Source: JACKBC01 sp041391125
GTDB lineage: Bacteria; Chloroflexota; Anaerolineae; Caldilineales; Caldilineaceae
DNA length: 64,000 bases
Reading direction: 5' to 3'
NCBI GenBank assembly: GCA_041391125.1
Contig: JAWKON010000022.1
Span: forward strand, 1 to 64,000
A model generated the notes under the pieces. That model saw nothing but the letters and a program-made list of their open reading frames with translations, was not told where the DNA came from and ran no database searches. Within the stretch, counting starts at the first letter, position 1. Each line of letters opens with the position of its first letter. The position numbers and the translations under genes are program-made. This document shows positions 8,557 to 16,702 of this stretch, one piece after another.

Positions 8557-8973
8557 TTACTTGGGCCGCTTTGTACCATATTTGCTACGGCCGCGCTTGC
8601 GGTTATTGACGCCGGTGCTATCCAGCGCGCCGCGCACAATGTGATAGCGCACGCCCGGCAGATCGCGCACACGGCCGCCGCGCACCAATACCACGCTGTG
8701 TTCTTGCAGGTTATGACCCTCACCAGGTATGTAAGCGGTCACTTCCATGCCGTTGGTCAAGCGCACGCGCGCCACCTTGCGCAGAGCGGAATTGGGCTTC
8801 TTGGGCGTTGTGGTGCGCACCTGCGTGCAAACGCCGCGCTTCTGAGGGTTGCCCTTTTTCATGCGCCGCGTCTTGCCCGTCAGCGTATTTTGTGCAAAGC
8901 GCAACGCCGGCGCCTTTTCTTTCTTGCCAAGATTTTTGCGCCCCTTGCGGACTAATTGATTAATGGTAGGCAA
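8557..8973 (-). CDS. rpsL: 30S ribosomal protein S12
   Basis: S12 sits at the decoding centre; changes here give streptomycin resistance. The product is 138 residues with the conserved TTTPKKPNSALRKVARVRL (wild-type Lys at the TPKKPNS site) and the loop EHSVVLVRGGRVRDLPGVRY. The start is TTG at 8973, set by GGGAGG 7-8 nt upstream. It is the first gene of the cluster, with a good promoter 50-80 nt upstream. Confidence 0.96.
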   Translation of the reverse strand: MPTINQLVRKGRKNLGKKEKAPALRFAQNTLTGKTRRMKKGNPQKRGVCTQVRTTTPKKPNSALRKVARVRLTNGMEVTAYIPGEGHNLQEHSVVLVRGGRVRDLPGVRYHIVRGALDSTGVNNRKRGRSKYGTKRPK

Positions 8974-9027
8974 AGGAGTTCCTCCCTCATTTCATTTTGT
9001 AGCTTCCGTAAATATCCACGAACGTTG

Positions 9028-9057
9028 AGTCTATCACAACAGCCTACGCTCGGTCAA
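9028..9057 (-). promoter_or_regulatory. Promoter of the rpsL cluster
   Basis: Minus-strand TTGACC (9052-9057) and TAGACT (9028-9033) are separated by 18 nt, giving a leader of about 45 nt before the rpsL TTG. It lies between the upstream lipoprotein terminator and rpsL. Confidence 0.6.
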
Positions 9058-9100
9058 ATTGGGAAAACAAAAAAGCAGGACAAATTGGACACAAACACAC

Positions 9101-9135
9101 AAAGCGCCCGGATTCAGGGCGAATCCGAGCGCTTT
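9101..9135 (-). terminator. Terminator of the lipoprotein gene
   Basis: Minus-strand AAAGCGCTCGGATTC pairs with GAATCCGGGCGCTTT (one mismatch, 5-nt loop) and is followed by TGTGTGTTTGTG. It lies between the gene ending at 9262 and the rpsL promoter. Confidence 0.6.
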
Positions 9136-9261
9136 ATATACTAGATCCACTATGCGCTGTTAACGTTGAGAAATGCTTATCCTAAACAGCGGTAAAGAAT
9201 TTCCCCTTTTAGCGAAGTGCAGAGTATAGGTCTTATCCTTTTGGACAAGTGACAACACGAA

Positions 9262-9798
9262 TTACATGCCCATGGAGAGCGTGACAGTGCCATCACCAAA
9301 CTCGATGCCCACAATCGTGCCCAAGCGCGGGTCATTCAAAGCAGCATTAATGCGGTCGGCAATCAAAGAAGCCAAACCACCACTGACCACAAACGGACCA
9401 GCAAAGGCTTCGTCCAGCTCAACAGACACGATGTGATCCGATACAGATACATTGCCAGCCATACCGACCTTGTCGATACCACCAACGGCCTGCGAAAGAT
9501 TAGCCACAATGTACATCTTGCCCGGGTCAAACATGGCCTGGATGCTCTCCACCGGCACCTCGGCGCTAGCGTTCTGCTGGAGCAGCATGGAAAGGAGGCT
9601 GCTGAATTCACTTTCGGTCAACGTGGCTGAACCCGTCAACGCACCCTGAATTGCCTTATTCTGCCCAGCCATAGCAGCGTCCATGGAAATCTCCACTTCG
9701 CGATCCGGCATCATGGCGCCACCCATCATACAGCCAGACAGGCTAACAGCGAGCATCAAAGTGAATACGACCACCAGTAAATTCTTTCGGGTAACCAT
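9262..9798 (-). CDS. Small lipoprotein of unknown function
   Basis: The 178-residue product has a lipoprotein signal peptide: a charged start (MVTRKN), a hydrophobic core and the lipobox LSGC, with Cys at residue 23. The mature part has no motif I recognise; it starts MMGGAMMPDREVEISMDAAM and ends with short beta-like stretches (GTIVGIEFGDGTVTLSMGM). Similar short repeats of DxxVSVELDE character suggest a beta-rich fold exposed outside the membrane. The gene stands alone between fabL (divergent) and rpsL. AGGAGATCACGA precedes the ATG at 9798. An imperfect palindrome 85-120 nt upstream may regulate it. Confidence 0.75.
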   Translation of the reverse strand: MVTRKNLLVVVFTLMLAVSLSGCMMGGAMMPDREVEISMDAAMAGQNKAIQGALTGSATLTESEFSSLLSMLLQQNASAEVPVESIQAMFDPGKMYIVANLSQAVGGIDKVGMAGNVSVSDHIVSVELDEAFAGPFVVSGGLASLIADRINAALNDPRLGTIVGIEFGDGTVTLSMGM

Positions 9799-9882
9799 TC
9801 GTGATCTCCTTTGTTGTTTTTATTTAATGGAAACAAACATAACAAATAGCGGAAAGTAGATTGTAGAAAATTTAAGCGATCC

Positions 9883-9918
9883 CATTTAAGGATAATTCTC
9901 AAGAATAGTTCTTAAATG
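9883..9918. promoter_or_regulatory. Imperfect palindrome upstream of the lipoprotein gene
   Basis: CATTTAAGGATAATTCT and AAGAATAGTTCTTAAATG match as inverted halves at 14 of 17 positions. The size and AT-richness suit a dimeric regulator, but no known regulator box was recognised. Confidence 0.4.
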
Positions 9919-10442
9919 TCATCACTCGATAACAAAATTGAGCTTTGCAGACAGTGGGTTTTTGTGTGTATTTGGACTTTACTACAAGATTGGGACAGAA
10001 ACAAGTTTTCGGGTGCTCGCATTTATAATCTGCGTCCAAATCATAATGCTCACATTGTAATTACGAACCGCTTTTCACAAAAACAGCCTTGGCGCCAAGG
10101 CGGCTTCGTCTGCACATCCATTACCAAATAATATATTATCGATTGGCAATTTGAGCAAGTGAGAACAACATTCGCACGGTTTAGGGAGAGATTGTTTAAC
10201 TACCAACTTGGGGATACGGCTAGTATACCAGCATCTGCCAATCAATGCAAGCACGAATATAACGCAAAATAACGTAATTCTTGTTCCCATCACCAACCAA
10301 CATATTCCAGCATACCATGACCTCCATATGGCCATGTAAATTCGAGGTAAATGTTCCATTAAGGTTTGCAGCCCAATCTCTGCGCAACCAAGCGGCTATC
10401 CCGGTGTTTTTATACAAAACCATCGCAAAAATGGGAGGTCTA
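9919..10442. other. Intergenic region with no supported gene
   Basis: I see no coding stretch with family resemblance here. Short ORFs exist on both strands but lack Shine-Dalgarno signals and conserved sequence. The last 20 nt hold the fabL ribosome binding site. Confidence 0.6.
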
Positions 10443-11210
10443 ATGGTTCATTCATTACAGGGCAAAACCGCCGTCATCACCGGCAGCGGACGCGGGATTG
10501 GCAAAGGCATTGCGCTGGCGCTGGCCGCCCACGGCTGCAATATTGCCATCAACTTTTTCCGCCGCCGCCAGGACGCCGAAGAGACTGCCCAGGAAATTGC
10601 GGCGCTGGGCGTGCGCACCGCCGTCATCAAAGCCAATGTAGGGGAAGAAGATGATGTGCGTCGTCTGGTCGACTCGAGCGCCGCACAATTGGGCGGCGTC
10701 GACATCTTCATCGGCAATGCGGCCAGCGGCGTGCAGCGCCCGGCCACCGAAATTACGGCCAAAGCGTGGGATTGGACGCTCAACATCAACGCCCGCAGCA
10801 TCCTGTTTGGCGCCCAGGCGGCTGTGCCGTACATGCGGCGCAACGGCTGGGGGCGCATCATCACCATTAGCAGCATTGGCAGCCGCCGCGTGCTGCCCGA
10901 ATATAGCGTGGTCGGCGTCAGCAAAGCCGCCATCGAGGCGGTGACGCGCTATCTGGCCATCGAGCTGGCGCCGCTGGGCATCATTGCCAATTGCATCAGC
11001 CCCGGCATAGTGCTCACGGAAGCGCTGGATCACTTTCCCAGCAAAGAAGCGTTAATTCGCACGGCGCAAAACGCCACCCCCGTGGGCCGCTTGGTGACGC
11101 CGGCCGATGTGGGTGCGCTGGCGGCCTGGCTGTGCAGCGACGCCGCCGGCATGATCGTGGGCCAGACCATCGAAGTGGATGGCGGTCACAGCCTGCTGAT
11201 GAGTGGCTAA
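10443..11210 (+). CDS. fabL: Enoyl-ACP reductase III, SDR family (FabL-like)
   Basis: NADPH-dependent reduction of the enoyl-ACP double bond, the last step of each fatty acid elongation cycle. The 255-residue product has the SDR cofactor motif TGSGRGIGKGIAL, the FabL-specific NAASGVQRP in place of the usual NNAG, WDWTLNINA, active-site YSVVGVSKAA and a C-terminal GQTIEVDGGHSLL. These match FabL (Bacillus subtilis type) better than FabG. The start at 10443 has GGGAGG 4-5 nt upstream. It would pair functionally with fabH and fabF at 31-34 kb. FabG-like ketoreductase is the main alternative. Confidence 0.8.
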   Translation: MVHSLQGKTAVITGSGRGIGKGIALALAAHGCNIAINFFRRRQDAEETAQEIAALGVRTAVIKANVGEEDDVRRLVDSSAAQLGGVDIFIGNAASGVQRPATEITAKAWDWTLNINARSILFGAQAAVPYMRRNGWGRIITISSIGSRRVLPEYSVVGVSKAAIEAVTRYLAIELAPLGIIANCISPGIVLTEALDHFPSKEALIRTAQNATPVGRLVTPADVGALAAWLCSDAAGMIVGQTIEVDGGHSLLMSG

Positions 11211-11213
11211 GTT

Positions 11214-11266
11214 GTAACTACTCAGCCGTCCCCCTCGACAGGCTCAGGGAACGGCTGAGTAGTTAC
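11214..11266. repeat. REP-like palindrome
   Basis: GTAACTACTCAGCCGT pairs with ACGGCTGAGTAGTTAC around a loop holding CTCGACAGGCTCAGGG. It sits between the convergent fabL and folC ends and could act as a two-way terminator. Confidence 0.85.
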
Positions 11267-11273
11267 GCTAAAT

Positions 11274-12650
11274 TTAACGCATGGGCGAGGGTGATGGCGG
11301 CAACATGAGTTGAACCACGCCCGTGGCTTCAGACTTGCTCTCCATGCGCCAGCCAAAGGTGCTATTGATATAGCGCATGTACGGGTCCGGGTTCAACACC
11401 TGCTCGATCATGTACGTGGAGCCGGTCAATATAATAATGTCATCGCCCGCCTGCATAGACTTGGCGGTTTGCAGCGCCTCACGCGGATCGGCGATGACTA
11501 GCGTGGGCGTATTTTGAATCAGCGGCGCGATCTCCTCACGCACCTTGCGCGGATCTTGCCCTTTGTATGAAGAACCGGTGATCACAATCGCTTTGGCCAC
11601 TTTGGCCAATGGTGGAAAAATTTCAATGGGGACGCGCTGCCGCGACGCCCCCAGCACCAAAATCTTGCCCACGCGGCCAAATTTTACCTCAATCTCGCCG
11701 GCCAGCGCGGCCAGCTTTTCCACATTGTGCGCCACATCGGCATAAACGCGTTCTTCCACTTTCCAAAAACGCCCCAAAAGCCGGGCATTGAGAAAACTTT
11801 TTAACACTTTGGCTTCATCCAAATTGGGAAAAGTTTGCTGCAGCGCCGTCATGGCCAGGGTGGCATTCCATTTTTGATAGGTGGCGCTCAGCAGCGACTC
11901 GTCGGGGATCTGCTCATTGCAAAGGGCCACCACGCGCTCGGCAAAGGCGGCCACCTGCGCCGCATCCACCACGTGCATGGGCGCGCCCACATGGCTGCAC
12001 ACATCGGTCACCACCGTCAGCGCTTCGGGCTTGGTTTCGCTCGTGAAAAATGGAATGCCCGGCCGCGCAATGCCGGCTTTATCCAGCGCCCGCTGCCAAA
12101 GTTCATGCCCCAGCATGGCGGCGTGATCGCTGCCCACGTTGGTCAGCAGCGTGACCGCAGCGTCCAGCCCGCGCGTTGGATCGTATCGCCCGCCCACGTG
12201 GGTCTCGATGGCCGCCCAGGCCACTTCATATTTTTCATAAAGCGCCAGCGCAATCAATATGGAGGACTCGAGAAAGGTATGCTGATGATGGGGATTCTCC
12301 AACAGCAGCCGTAAAATGTGCGGTTTGACCCGCTCTTCCCACGCCCAAATAATATCTTCGCGGCTGGCGAATTCACCATTGATGCTGAAACGCTCGCGAT
12401 ACTCGAACAGATGCGGGCTAAAATAGGCGCCGGCATTGCCCAGCGTGGTCAGCCCCAATTCCAAAAAGCGGCAAGTGGAACCTTTGCCGCCCGTGCCCGC
12501 CACGTGGATCATCTTGGTCGGATGGCCATTGGGCCACATGGTCCGAATCGACTTGCGCAGCAGTTCCAGCCGCGCCAGCTTGGGAATGCTCCACTCGGCG
12601 TGATAGATCTGATCGATGGCGTTGTAATATGAAAAATCAGGTGTGGACAT
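11274..12650 (-). CDS. folC: Folylpolyglutamate synthase / dihydrofolate synthase family (Mur ligase-like)
   Basis: ATP-dependent addition of glutamate to folates. The product is 458 residues from the chosen start (MSTPDFSYYNAIDQIYHAEW). The P-loop IHVAGTGGKGSTCRFLE is at about residues 48-64; SPHLFEYRERFSING and LTNVGSDHAAMLG are the conserved folate/metal regions, and the C-terminal Mur ligase domain has LGASRQRVPIEIF. The usual AGTNGKGST reads AGTGGKGST here. The frame is open to 12689, and the start is not fixed by a clear ribosome site. It is convergent with fabL. Confidence 0.8.
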   Translation of the reverse strand: MSTPDFSYYNAIDQIYHAEWSIPKLARLELLRKSIRTMWPNGHPTKMIHVAGTGGKGSTCRFLELGLTTLGNAGAYFSPHLFEYRERFSINGEFASREDIIWAWEERVKPHILRLLLENPHHQHTFLESSILIALALYEKYEVAWAAIETHVGGRYDPTRGLDAAVTLLTNVGSDHAAMLGHELWQRALDKAGIARPGIPFFTSETKPEALTVVTDVCSHVGAPMHVVDAAQVAAFAERVVALCNEQIPDESLLSATYQKWNATLAMTALQQTFPNLDEAKVLKSFLNARLLGRFWKVEERVYADVAHNVEKLAALAGEIEVKFGRVGKILVLGASRQRVPIEIFPPLAKVAKAIVITGSSYKGQDPRKVREEIAPLIQNTPTLVIADPREALQTAKSMQAGDDIIILTGSTYMIEQVLNPDPYMRYINSTFGWRMESKSEATGVVQLMLPPSPSPMR

Positions 12651-12695
12651 AGATTGGCTTCTCATCACCTCTGGGGAAATGGCGGACAATAAAAT

Positions 12696-12763
12696 GAACC
12701 GCGGATGAACACAGATGAACGCTGATTTTCATATTTGCGTTCATCTACATTCGTCCGCGGTTC
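12696..12763. repeat. Palindrome, GATGAAC type
   Basis: Arms of 27 nt (12696-12722 and 12737-12763) are complementary with few mismatches; the word GATGAAC occurs twice per arm at a 10-nt period. It fills the proS-folC gap. Confidence 0.8.
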
Positions 12764-12785
12764 GCGCTATTCTTAATTCTTCTGT

Positions 12786-13949
12786 TTAGGGTAACGTTTC
12801 TTCTTTGAGCATACCATTGATGACCGCCCACTCGGCATTGGCGGCAGCCTGCACGCCGGCCACAAGCTGATCCAGCGGGATCTCGCTGCTTTCACCCGTG
12901 CGCCGGACCTTCATTTCGACCACCCCATTTTTGAGCCCGCGGCCGCCCACGGTCAGCCGCAGAGGGATGCCCAGCAGATCGGCGTCGTTAAACTTGACGC
13001 CCGCGCGCTCATCGCGATCATCATAGAGCACCTCAAAGCCAGCCGCTTGCAGATCGGCGTAAATCTGATCGGCGGCAGCGGTGACATCGGGCGTTTTAGG
13101 CGTGGCCAGGCTGACGATCATGACGTGATAGGGCGCAATGCTAATGGGCCACTTGATGCCATTCTCATCGTTATAGTGCTCGATAACGCTGGCGATGAGC
13201 CGCCCGGAACCAATACCATAACAGCCCATGACCATGGGGTGCGACTGTCCATTTTCATCCAGATAGGTGGCGCCCAGCGCCTCGCTATATTTGGTGCCCA
13301 GCTTGAAAATGTTGCCCACTTCCACGCCGCGCACGGCCTTGAGCGCCGCCCCGCATTGGGGGCAAGGATGGCCCTCCGCCGCCGCCACCAGATCGAGCAC
13401 CATGTCGGCTGCATAGTCGCGGCCATAGTTCACGTTTTTATAATGCGCATCGACCTCGTTGGCGCCGGCCACCAAATTGGGGCTGTGCGGAATCAAGTCG
13501 TCCACCAGCAGCACGATCTGCGACCGGTCCACGCCAATGGGCGATCCGTAGCCGGGCTCGGCCCCGATGGCGCGGATTTCATCCACCGTGGCGGGGCGCA
13601 ACCGCCGCGCCTTGAGCGCGTTGGTCAGCTTGGTCTCATTGAGTTCCATATCGCCGCGCACTACGGCAAACACAAATTGCTCGCGCGTTTTTACCGTGCC
13701 ATCGGCGGCCTGGCTGTCTTCCACTTCGGCCATCAAAAAGATGGCTTTGGCCGTCTGCGCCGCGGGAATCTGCAAAAAGTCGGCCAGCGATTCGATGGTG
13801 TTGACGCCCGGTGTGGCCACTTTTTCCAACGGCAGCGGCGCGGCGGCTTCCGCCTCCGGCTTGCGGAAAGTGGCCACCTGGCGATTGGCGTAATAGTTGC
13901 AGGCGTCGCAGATCAGCAGCGTGTCTTCCCCAATGGGGGTGAGGGCCAT
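12786..13949 (-). CDS. proS: Prolyl-tRNA synthetase, C-terminal part (frame broken)
   Basis: This is the downstream part of prolyl-tRNA synthetase. The in-frame sequence really begins upstream at HEF-MALTPIGEDTLLICD (about 13958), matching the insertion and anticodon-binding domains of bacterial ProRS. It includes the YbaK-like editing insert (residues about 50-160, FLQIPAAQTAKAIFLMAE), the motif 3 region MVMGCYGIGSGRLIASVIEH, and the anticodon domain (APYHVMIVSL; YDDRDERAGVKFNDADLLG). It has no start or ribosome site of its own, and the N-terminal part lies just upstream in another frame. One missing base near 13958-13959 explains the break. Confidence 0.9.
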   Translation of the reverse strand: MALTPIGEDTLLICDACNYYANRQVATFRKPEAEAAAPLPLEKVATPGVNTIESLADFLQIPAAQTAKAIFLMAEVEDSQAADGTVKTREQFVFAVVRGDMELNETKLTNALKARRLRPATVDEIRAIGAEPGYGSPIGVDRSQIVLLVDDLIPHSPNLVAGANEVDAHYKNVNYGRDYAADMVLDLVAAAEGHPCPQCGAALKAVRGVEVGNIFKLGTKYSEALGATYLDENGQSHPMVMGCYGIGSGRLIASVIEHYNDENGIKWPISIAPYHVMIVSLATPKTPDVTAAADQIYADLQAAGFEVLYDDRDERAGVKFNDADLLGIPLRLTVGGRGLKNGVVEMKVRRTGESSEIPLDQLVAGVQAAANAEWAVINGMLKEETLP

Positions 13950-14581
13950 AAATTCGTGGAAGCCATGGTGCCGCCCATCATGCCCACATCGGCTTCCACG
14001 GCCACCGGCTCAATGCCGCAGCGCCGGAAGATATTGAAGTAGGCCTGATACGCTTTGGGATAAAATTCATCCAGCCCGGCCAAATCGCGGTCAAACGAAT
14101 AGGCGTCTTTCATGGTGAATTCGCGCACGCGGATCATGCCGGCGCGGGGGCGCGGTTCATCGCGAAACTTGGTTTGGATGTGGTAGAGCACCAGCGGCAA
14201 CTGGCGATAGCTGCTGATCACTTGCCGCACGAGGTCGGTGATCGCCTCTTCGTGCGTCATGGCCAGACACATGTCGCGGTCGCCGCGGTCTTTAAAGCGG
14301 GCCATATCATCGCCAATTTCGTACCAGCGCCCCGTTTCTTTCCACACATCGGCGCTGTTGACCACCGGCATCAGAATTTCTTGGCCGCCGATGGCGTCCA
14401 TTTCTTCCCGAAAAATCTCTTCGATTTTGCGCTTGATCCGCATACCAATGGGCATAAAGTCAAACAGCCCCGCCGCCAACTGGCGCATCAACCCAGCGCG
14501 CAGCATGAGCTGGTGGCTGATGATCTCGGCATCCGCCGGTACTTCGCGTAACGTTTGAAAAAAGAGTTTTGACATCCGCAT
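13913..14581 (-). CDS. proS: Prolyl-tRNA synthetase, N-terminal part (frame broken)
   Basis: N-terminal part of the class II enzyme that charges tRNA-Pro. It starts MRMSKLFFQTLREVPADAEI and has motif 1 and 2 regions (GLMRQLAAGLFDFMPIGMR; FRDEPRPRAGMIRVREFTM). The true sequence runs to GGTMAS; the last 15 residues (STNLWPSPPLGKTRC) are frameshift product. Restoring one base after TC in GGCTTC-CACGAA joins it to HEFMALTP of the next part, matching the conserved GGSxSHEF of ProRS. As proS is essential, a sequencing error or an undetected second copy is more likely than true loss. Confidence 0.9.
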   Translation of the reverse strand: MRMSKLFFQTLREVPADAEIISHQLMLRAGLMRQLAAGLFDFMPIGMRIKRKIEEIFREEMDAIGGQEILMPVVNSADVWKETGRWYEIGDDMARFKDRGDRDMCLAMTHEEAITDLVRQVISSYRQLPLVLYHIQTKFRDEPRPRAGMIRVREFTMKDAYSFDRDLAGLDEFYPKAYQAYFNIFRRCGIEPVAVEADVGMMGGTMASTNLWPSPPLGKTRC

Positions 14582-14770
14582 GGGAGTTTTTCCCCGATTT
14601 TTTGTTTGAAATGTAGTTCTGTAGTTAAGCTATGGCTTTGGTTATTGCATGTTGCGTATTGCGTGTACTGGTTAAGTGAGTTGGCGGGTGGCGAGTTACT
14701 TTGTTTGCGAAGCGTGTTGCGTGTACCGGTTTCCATTCATTATTTTCGGCAAGATGCTTTTTAGGTCTAC

Positions 14771-14924
14771 TTATTCGCCCATAGAAACAAGCCACCCAAC
14801 CGGATTCTCAATAAGTTCACGCAACACGCAATACGAAACACGCATCCTTATTCCCCGATAGAAACAAGCTACCCAACCAGAATCTCAATAAGTTCACGCA
14901 ACACGAAACACGCAATACTTATCC
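14771..14924. repeat. 77-nt tandem duplication with CACGCAA heptamers
   Basis: Unit 1 (14771-14847) and unit 2 (14848-14924) are roughly 85% alike (both have ATAGAAACAAGC.ACCCAACC and CTCAATAAGTTCACGCAACACG). Each ends in heptamers CACGCAA/CACGAAA/TACGAAA. The inverse word GTTGCGTATTGCGTG is at 14648-14664, so the 349-nt proS-nudix gap forms one large imperfect palindrome. No gene is seen in the gap. Confidence 0.75.
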
Positions 14925-14930
14925 TTCCAC

Positions 14931-15398
14931 TCACCGGATAAACGACTTCGCCTCGCGCAAATACGCATCCGCAATGCGCGGCACATGATTTTCCATTACG
15001 TCCATTTCGGCCATTTCGGTTTTGGAAAAGTAGCCGAAAGCGGTCGTTTCATCGCTCAAGCGCAGCTCGCCGCCGCTAATTGTAGCTTCAAAACAGAAAG
15101 AGACAAACTGGAAGCGCTTGCCGTCGCGATATTCGGAGACCATGTGCGGGCTGGAATAGACGCCAATTAGGCGCGTGATTGCAACATGCAGCCCGGTCTC
15201 TTCCCACACCTCGCGGATACAGCCTTCCGCCACATCTTCACCCGGTTCCAACCCGCCGCCCGGCAAGCACCAGCGGCCATTATCTTCACGCCGCGTCAGC
15301 AGGATGCACTCCTGCGCTGCATCAAAAATAACGGCCGCGCAGCCCACTTTGAGAGCTGCTGTCCGTCCAATGCGTGCGCCGTGAATGATTTGAGCCAC
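14931..15398 (-). CDS. Nudix hydrolase
   Basis: Hydrolyses a nucleoside diphosphate linked to X; the substrate cannot be told. The Nudix box is complete: GGGLEPGEDVAEGCI then REVWEETGL. The 155-residue product starts at GTG 15398 (VAQIIHGARIGRTAALKVG), where AAGGA lies 11-12 nt upstream. The frame is open to 15485, but those extra 29 residues are simply translation of the GATGACAAGGTGACC repeats. It shares its upstream repeat block with the EcsC-like gene. Confidence 0.85.
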   Translation of the reverse strand: MAQIIHGARIGRTAALKVGCAAVIFDAAQECILLTRREDNGRWCLPGGGLEPGEDVAEGCIREVWEETGLHVAITRLIGVYSSPHMVSEYRDGKRFQFVSFCFEATISGGELRLSDETTAFGYFSKTEMAEMDVMENHVPRIADAYLREAKSFIR

Positions 15399-15428
15399 TG
15401 GTTTGTTGGTCCTTCTCGATTTATGCAG

Positions 15429-15550
15429 GGATGACAAGGTGACCGGATGACAAGGTGACCGGATGACAAGGTGACCGGATGACATGGTGACCGGATGACA
15501 TGGTGACAGAGCCTGTCGAGGTCACCGTGTCACCCGGTCACCTTGTCATC
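15429..15550. repeat. Tandem GGATGACAAGGTGACC array with inverted arm
   Basis: Five direct 16-nt units (15429-15507, the last two with CATGG for CAAGG), a short loop with CCTGTCGAGG, then an inverted arm to 15550. The complement of the EcsC-like stop codon (15546-15548) lies in the distal arm. It is not a CRISPR: there are no spacers. The same word is found at 37051, 52041 and 60899. Confidence 0.9.
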
Positions 15551-16340
15551 TTCTTTTCATATTTGAATCGCGGCGCAGAATGGGCAACAGACGCGCCACG
15601 CTGGTTTTGGCCTTATTATGCATCAAAGCGCGGGCGGAGAATAGCCCGGTTTTGAGCGCGCTCCAGGATTGGCCGCCGGTCTGCGCCAGCCAGCCCATGA
15701 TTTTGCGCTCATCCACGCCCGATATGGCGCGCACGCTTGCGGCCCAATCGCCCACGGCTTGCGGGCCGAGCTTGAAATAGGCCTGGGCGCGGCGGCCAAT
15801 AATATAAGTAGAAAGCAAATTGACGCCGGCCGAAGCGGCCACGCCCAAATAGGGCAGGGCCCGCAGGGCAGAGTGTTCGGCAAAGCGTTCGCTCACTTCG
15901 GCTGTCAGTTTAGCGCCACCGGTAGCCATAAGCTGTTCGGTCCCCACGCTCAGACCGGTGACCAGCAGCAAAGCATTGCGCTGGTCGGCATCGGTAAATT
16001 CATGCCCATAAATAGCGGCGATCTCCAACACCATTTCGGCCTGCATTTTAAAGGTCATACTGATGTCGGTCACAGTGCCCAGCGTGAGCGAAACCGCCGT
16101 ACCCACGCCGGGGATAATCGCCGCGCCCGATGTGAGCGCGCCCACACTACCAGTCTGCAGGGCTTTGTTGCGAATCAATATTTCAACCAGTTCATCGGGC
16201 GTGGCTGTGGGCCGGCTGTGGGCTAATTCCTCCGCGCGCTGCCGGGCGGCTTTTGCATCAGCCCGATTGACGGCCTGCCATGCCCGATCGATGAGCTTTT
16301 GTGAAGTTGACGTTGAATTTGTGCCTAAACTATTTGTCAA
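15546..16340 (-). CDS. EcsC-like membrane-associated protein
   Basis: The 264-residue product resembles EcsC/DUF697-type proteins: an N-terminal helical stretch, then Gly/Ala-rich hydrophobic segments (TSGAAIIPGVGTAVSLTLG, about residues 70-90; YLGVAASAGVNLLSTYIIG, about 165-185) likely to touch the membrane. Function unknown; EcsC itself is linked to an ABC transporter operon, which is absent here. The start is TTG 16340 with AGGA about 8-9 nt upstream. It ends RRDSNMKRR with its stop inside the repeat block. Confidence 0.55.
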   Translation of the reverse strand: MTNSLGTNSTSTSQKLIDRAWQAVNRADAKAARQRAEELAHSRPTATPDELVEILIRNKALQTGSVGALTSGAAIIPGVGTAVSLTLGTVTDISMTFKMQAEMVLEIAAIYGHEFTDADQRNALLLVTGLSVGTEQLMATGGAKLTAEVSERFAEHSALRALPYLGVAASAGVNLLSTYIIGRRAQAYFKLGPQAVGDWAASVRAISGVDERKIMGWLAQTGGQSWSALKTGLFSARALMHNKAKTSVARLLPILRRDSNMKRR

Positions 16341-16580
16341 AACGGCTTCCTATCCCCCTAAAACACACATTTTACCCATTCTACGTTCCGGCGGTGGATT
16401 GGGTTGCAGAGCGACTTGGCGCCCGGCCCACAAATGTGTGGCTATGAGTATATGATTGCGCGTATCAGATGTCAAAAGCGAGTACACCCCAAAATTGGGG
16501 CAATATCGCAAGCCGCGCCGCCTCTCCCCAATCTGGAACGCCCCCGTCAAAGCCGATATGCCGCATGGGTGTACTCTTAT

Positions 16581-16588
16581 GTTATAAT
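16581..16588 (+). promoter_or_regulatory. Extended -10 promoter for the acyl-CoA ligase gene
   Basis: TGTTATAAT (TG at 16580-16581, TATAAT at 16583-16588) is a perfect extended -10 box. No good -35 is seen, as is usual for this promoter type. It would give a leader of about 108 nt to the ATG at 16703. Confidence 0.55.
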
Positions 16589-16702
16589 GGCGAAATCCAT
16601 TTCATAGGCGCCATAATTTAATACAAATCGCGCTTCCCGGCTTTATCAAAAGCGGCGACGTGCAAAACAAGCTGATTCAACACAAAAATTCAGGAGAGGA
16701 TC

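Noticed and set aside
10075..10359. 94-codon frame on the minus strand before fabL
   Set aside because: No ribosome site, Cys/Trp-rich random-looking product and no neighbour in its direction.
15399..15485. Longer Nudix start through the repeat block
   Set aside because: The extra residues are translation of GATGACAAGGTGACC units and lack a ribosome site; the GTG at 15398 has one.
15429..15507. CRISPR-like array of 16-nt direct repeats
   Set aside because: Units are contiguous with no spacers and no cas genes; an inverted arm follows, so it belongs to the palindromic repeat family.
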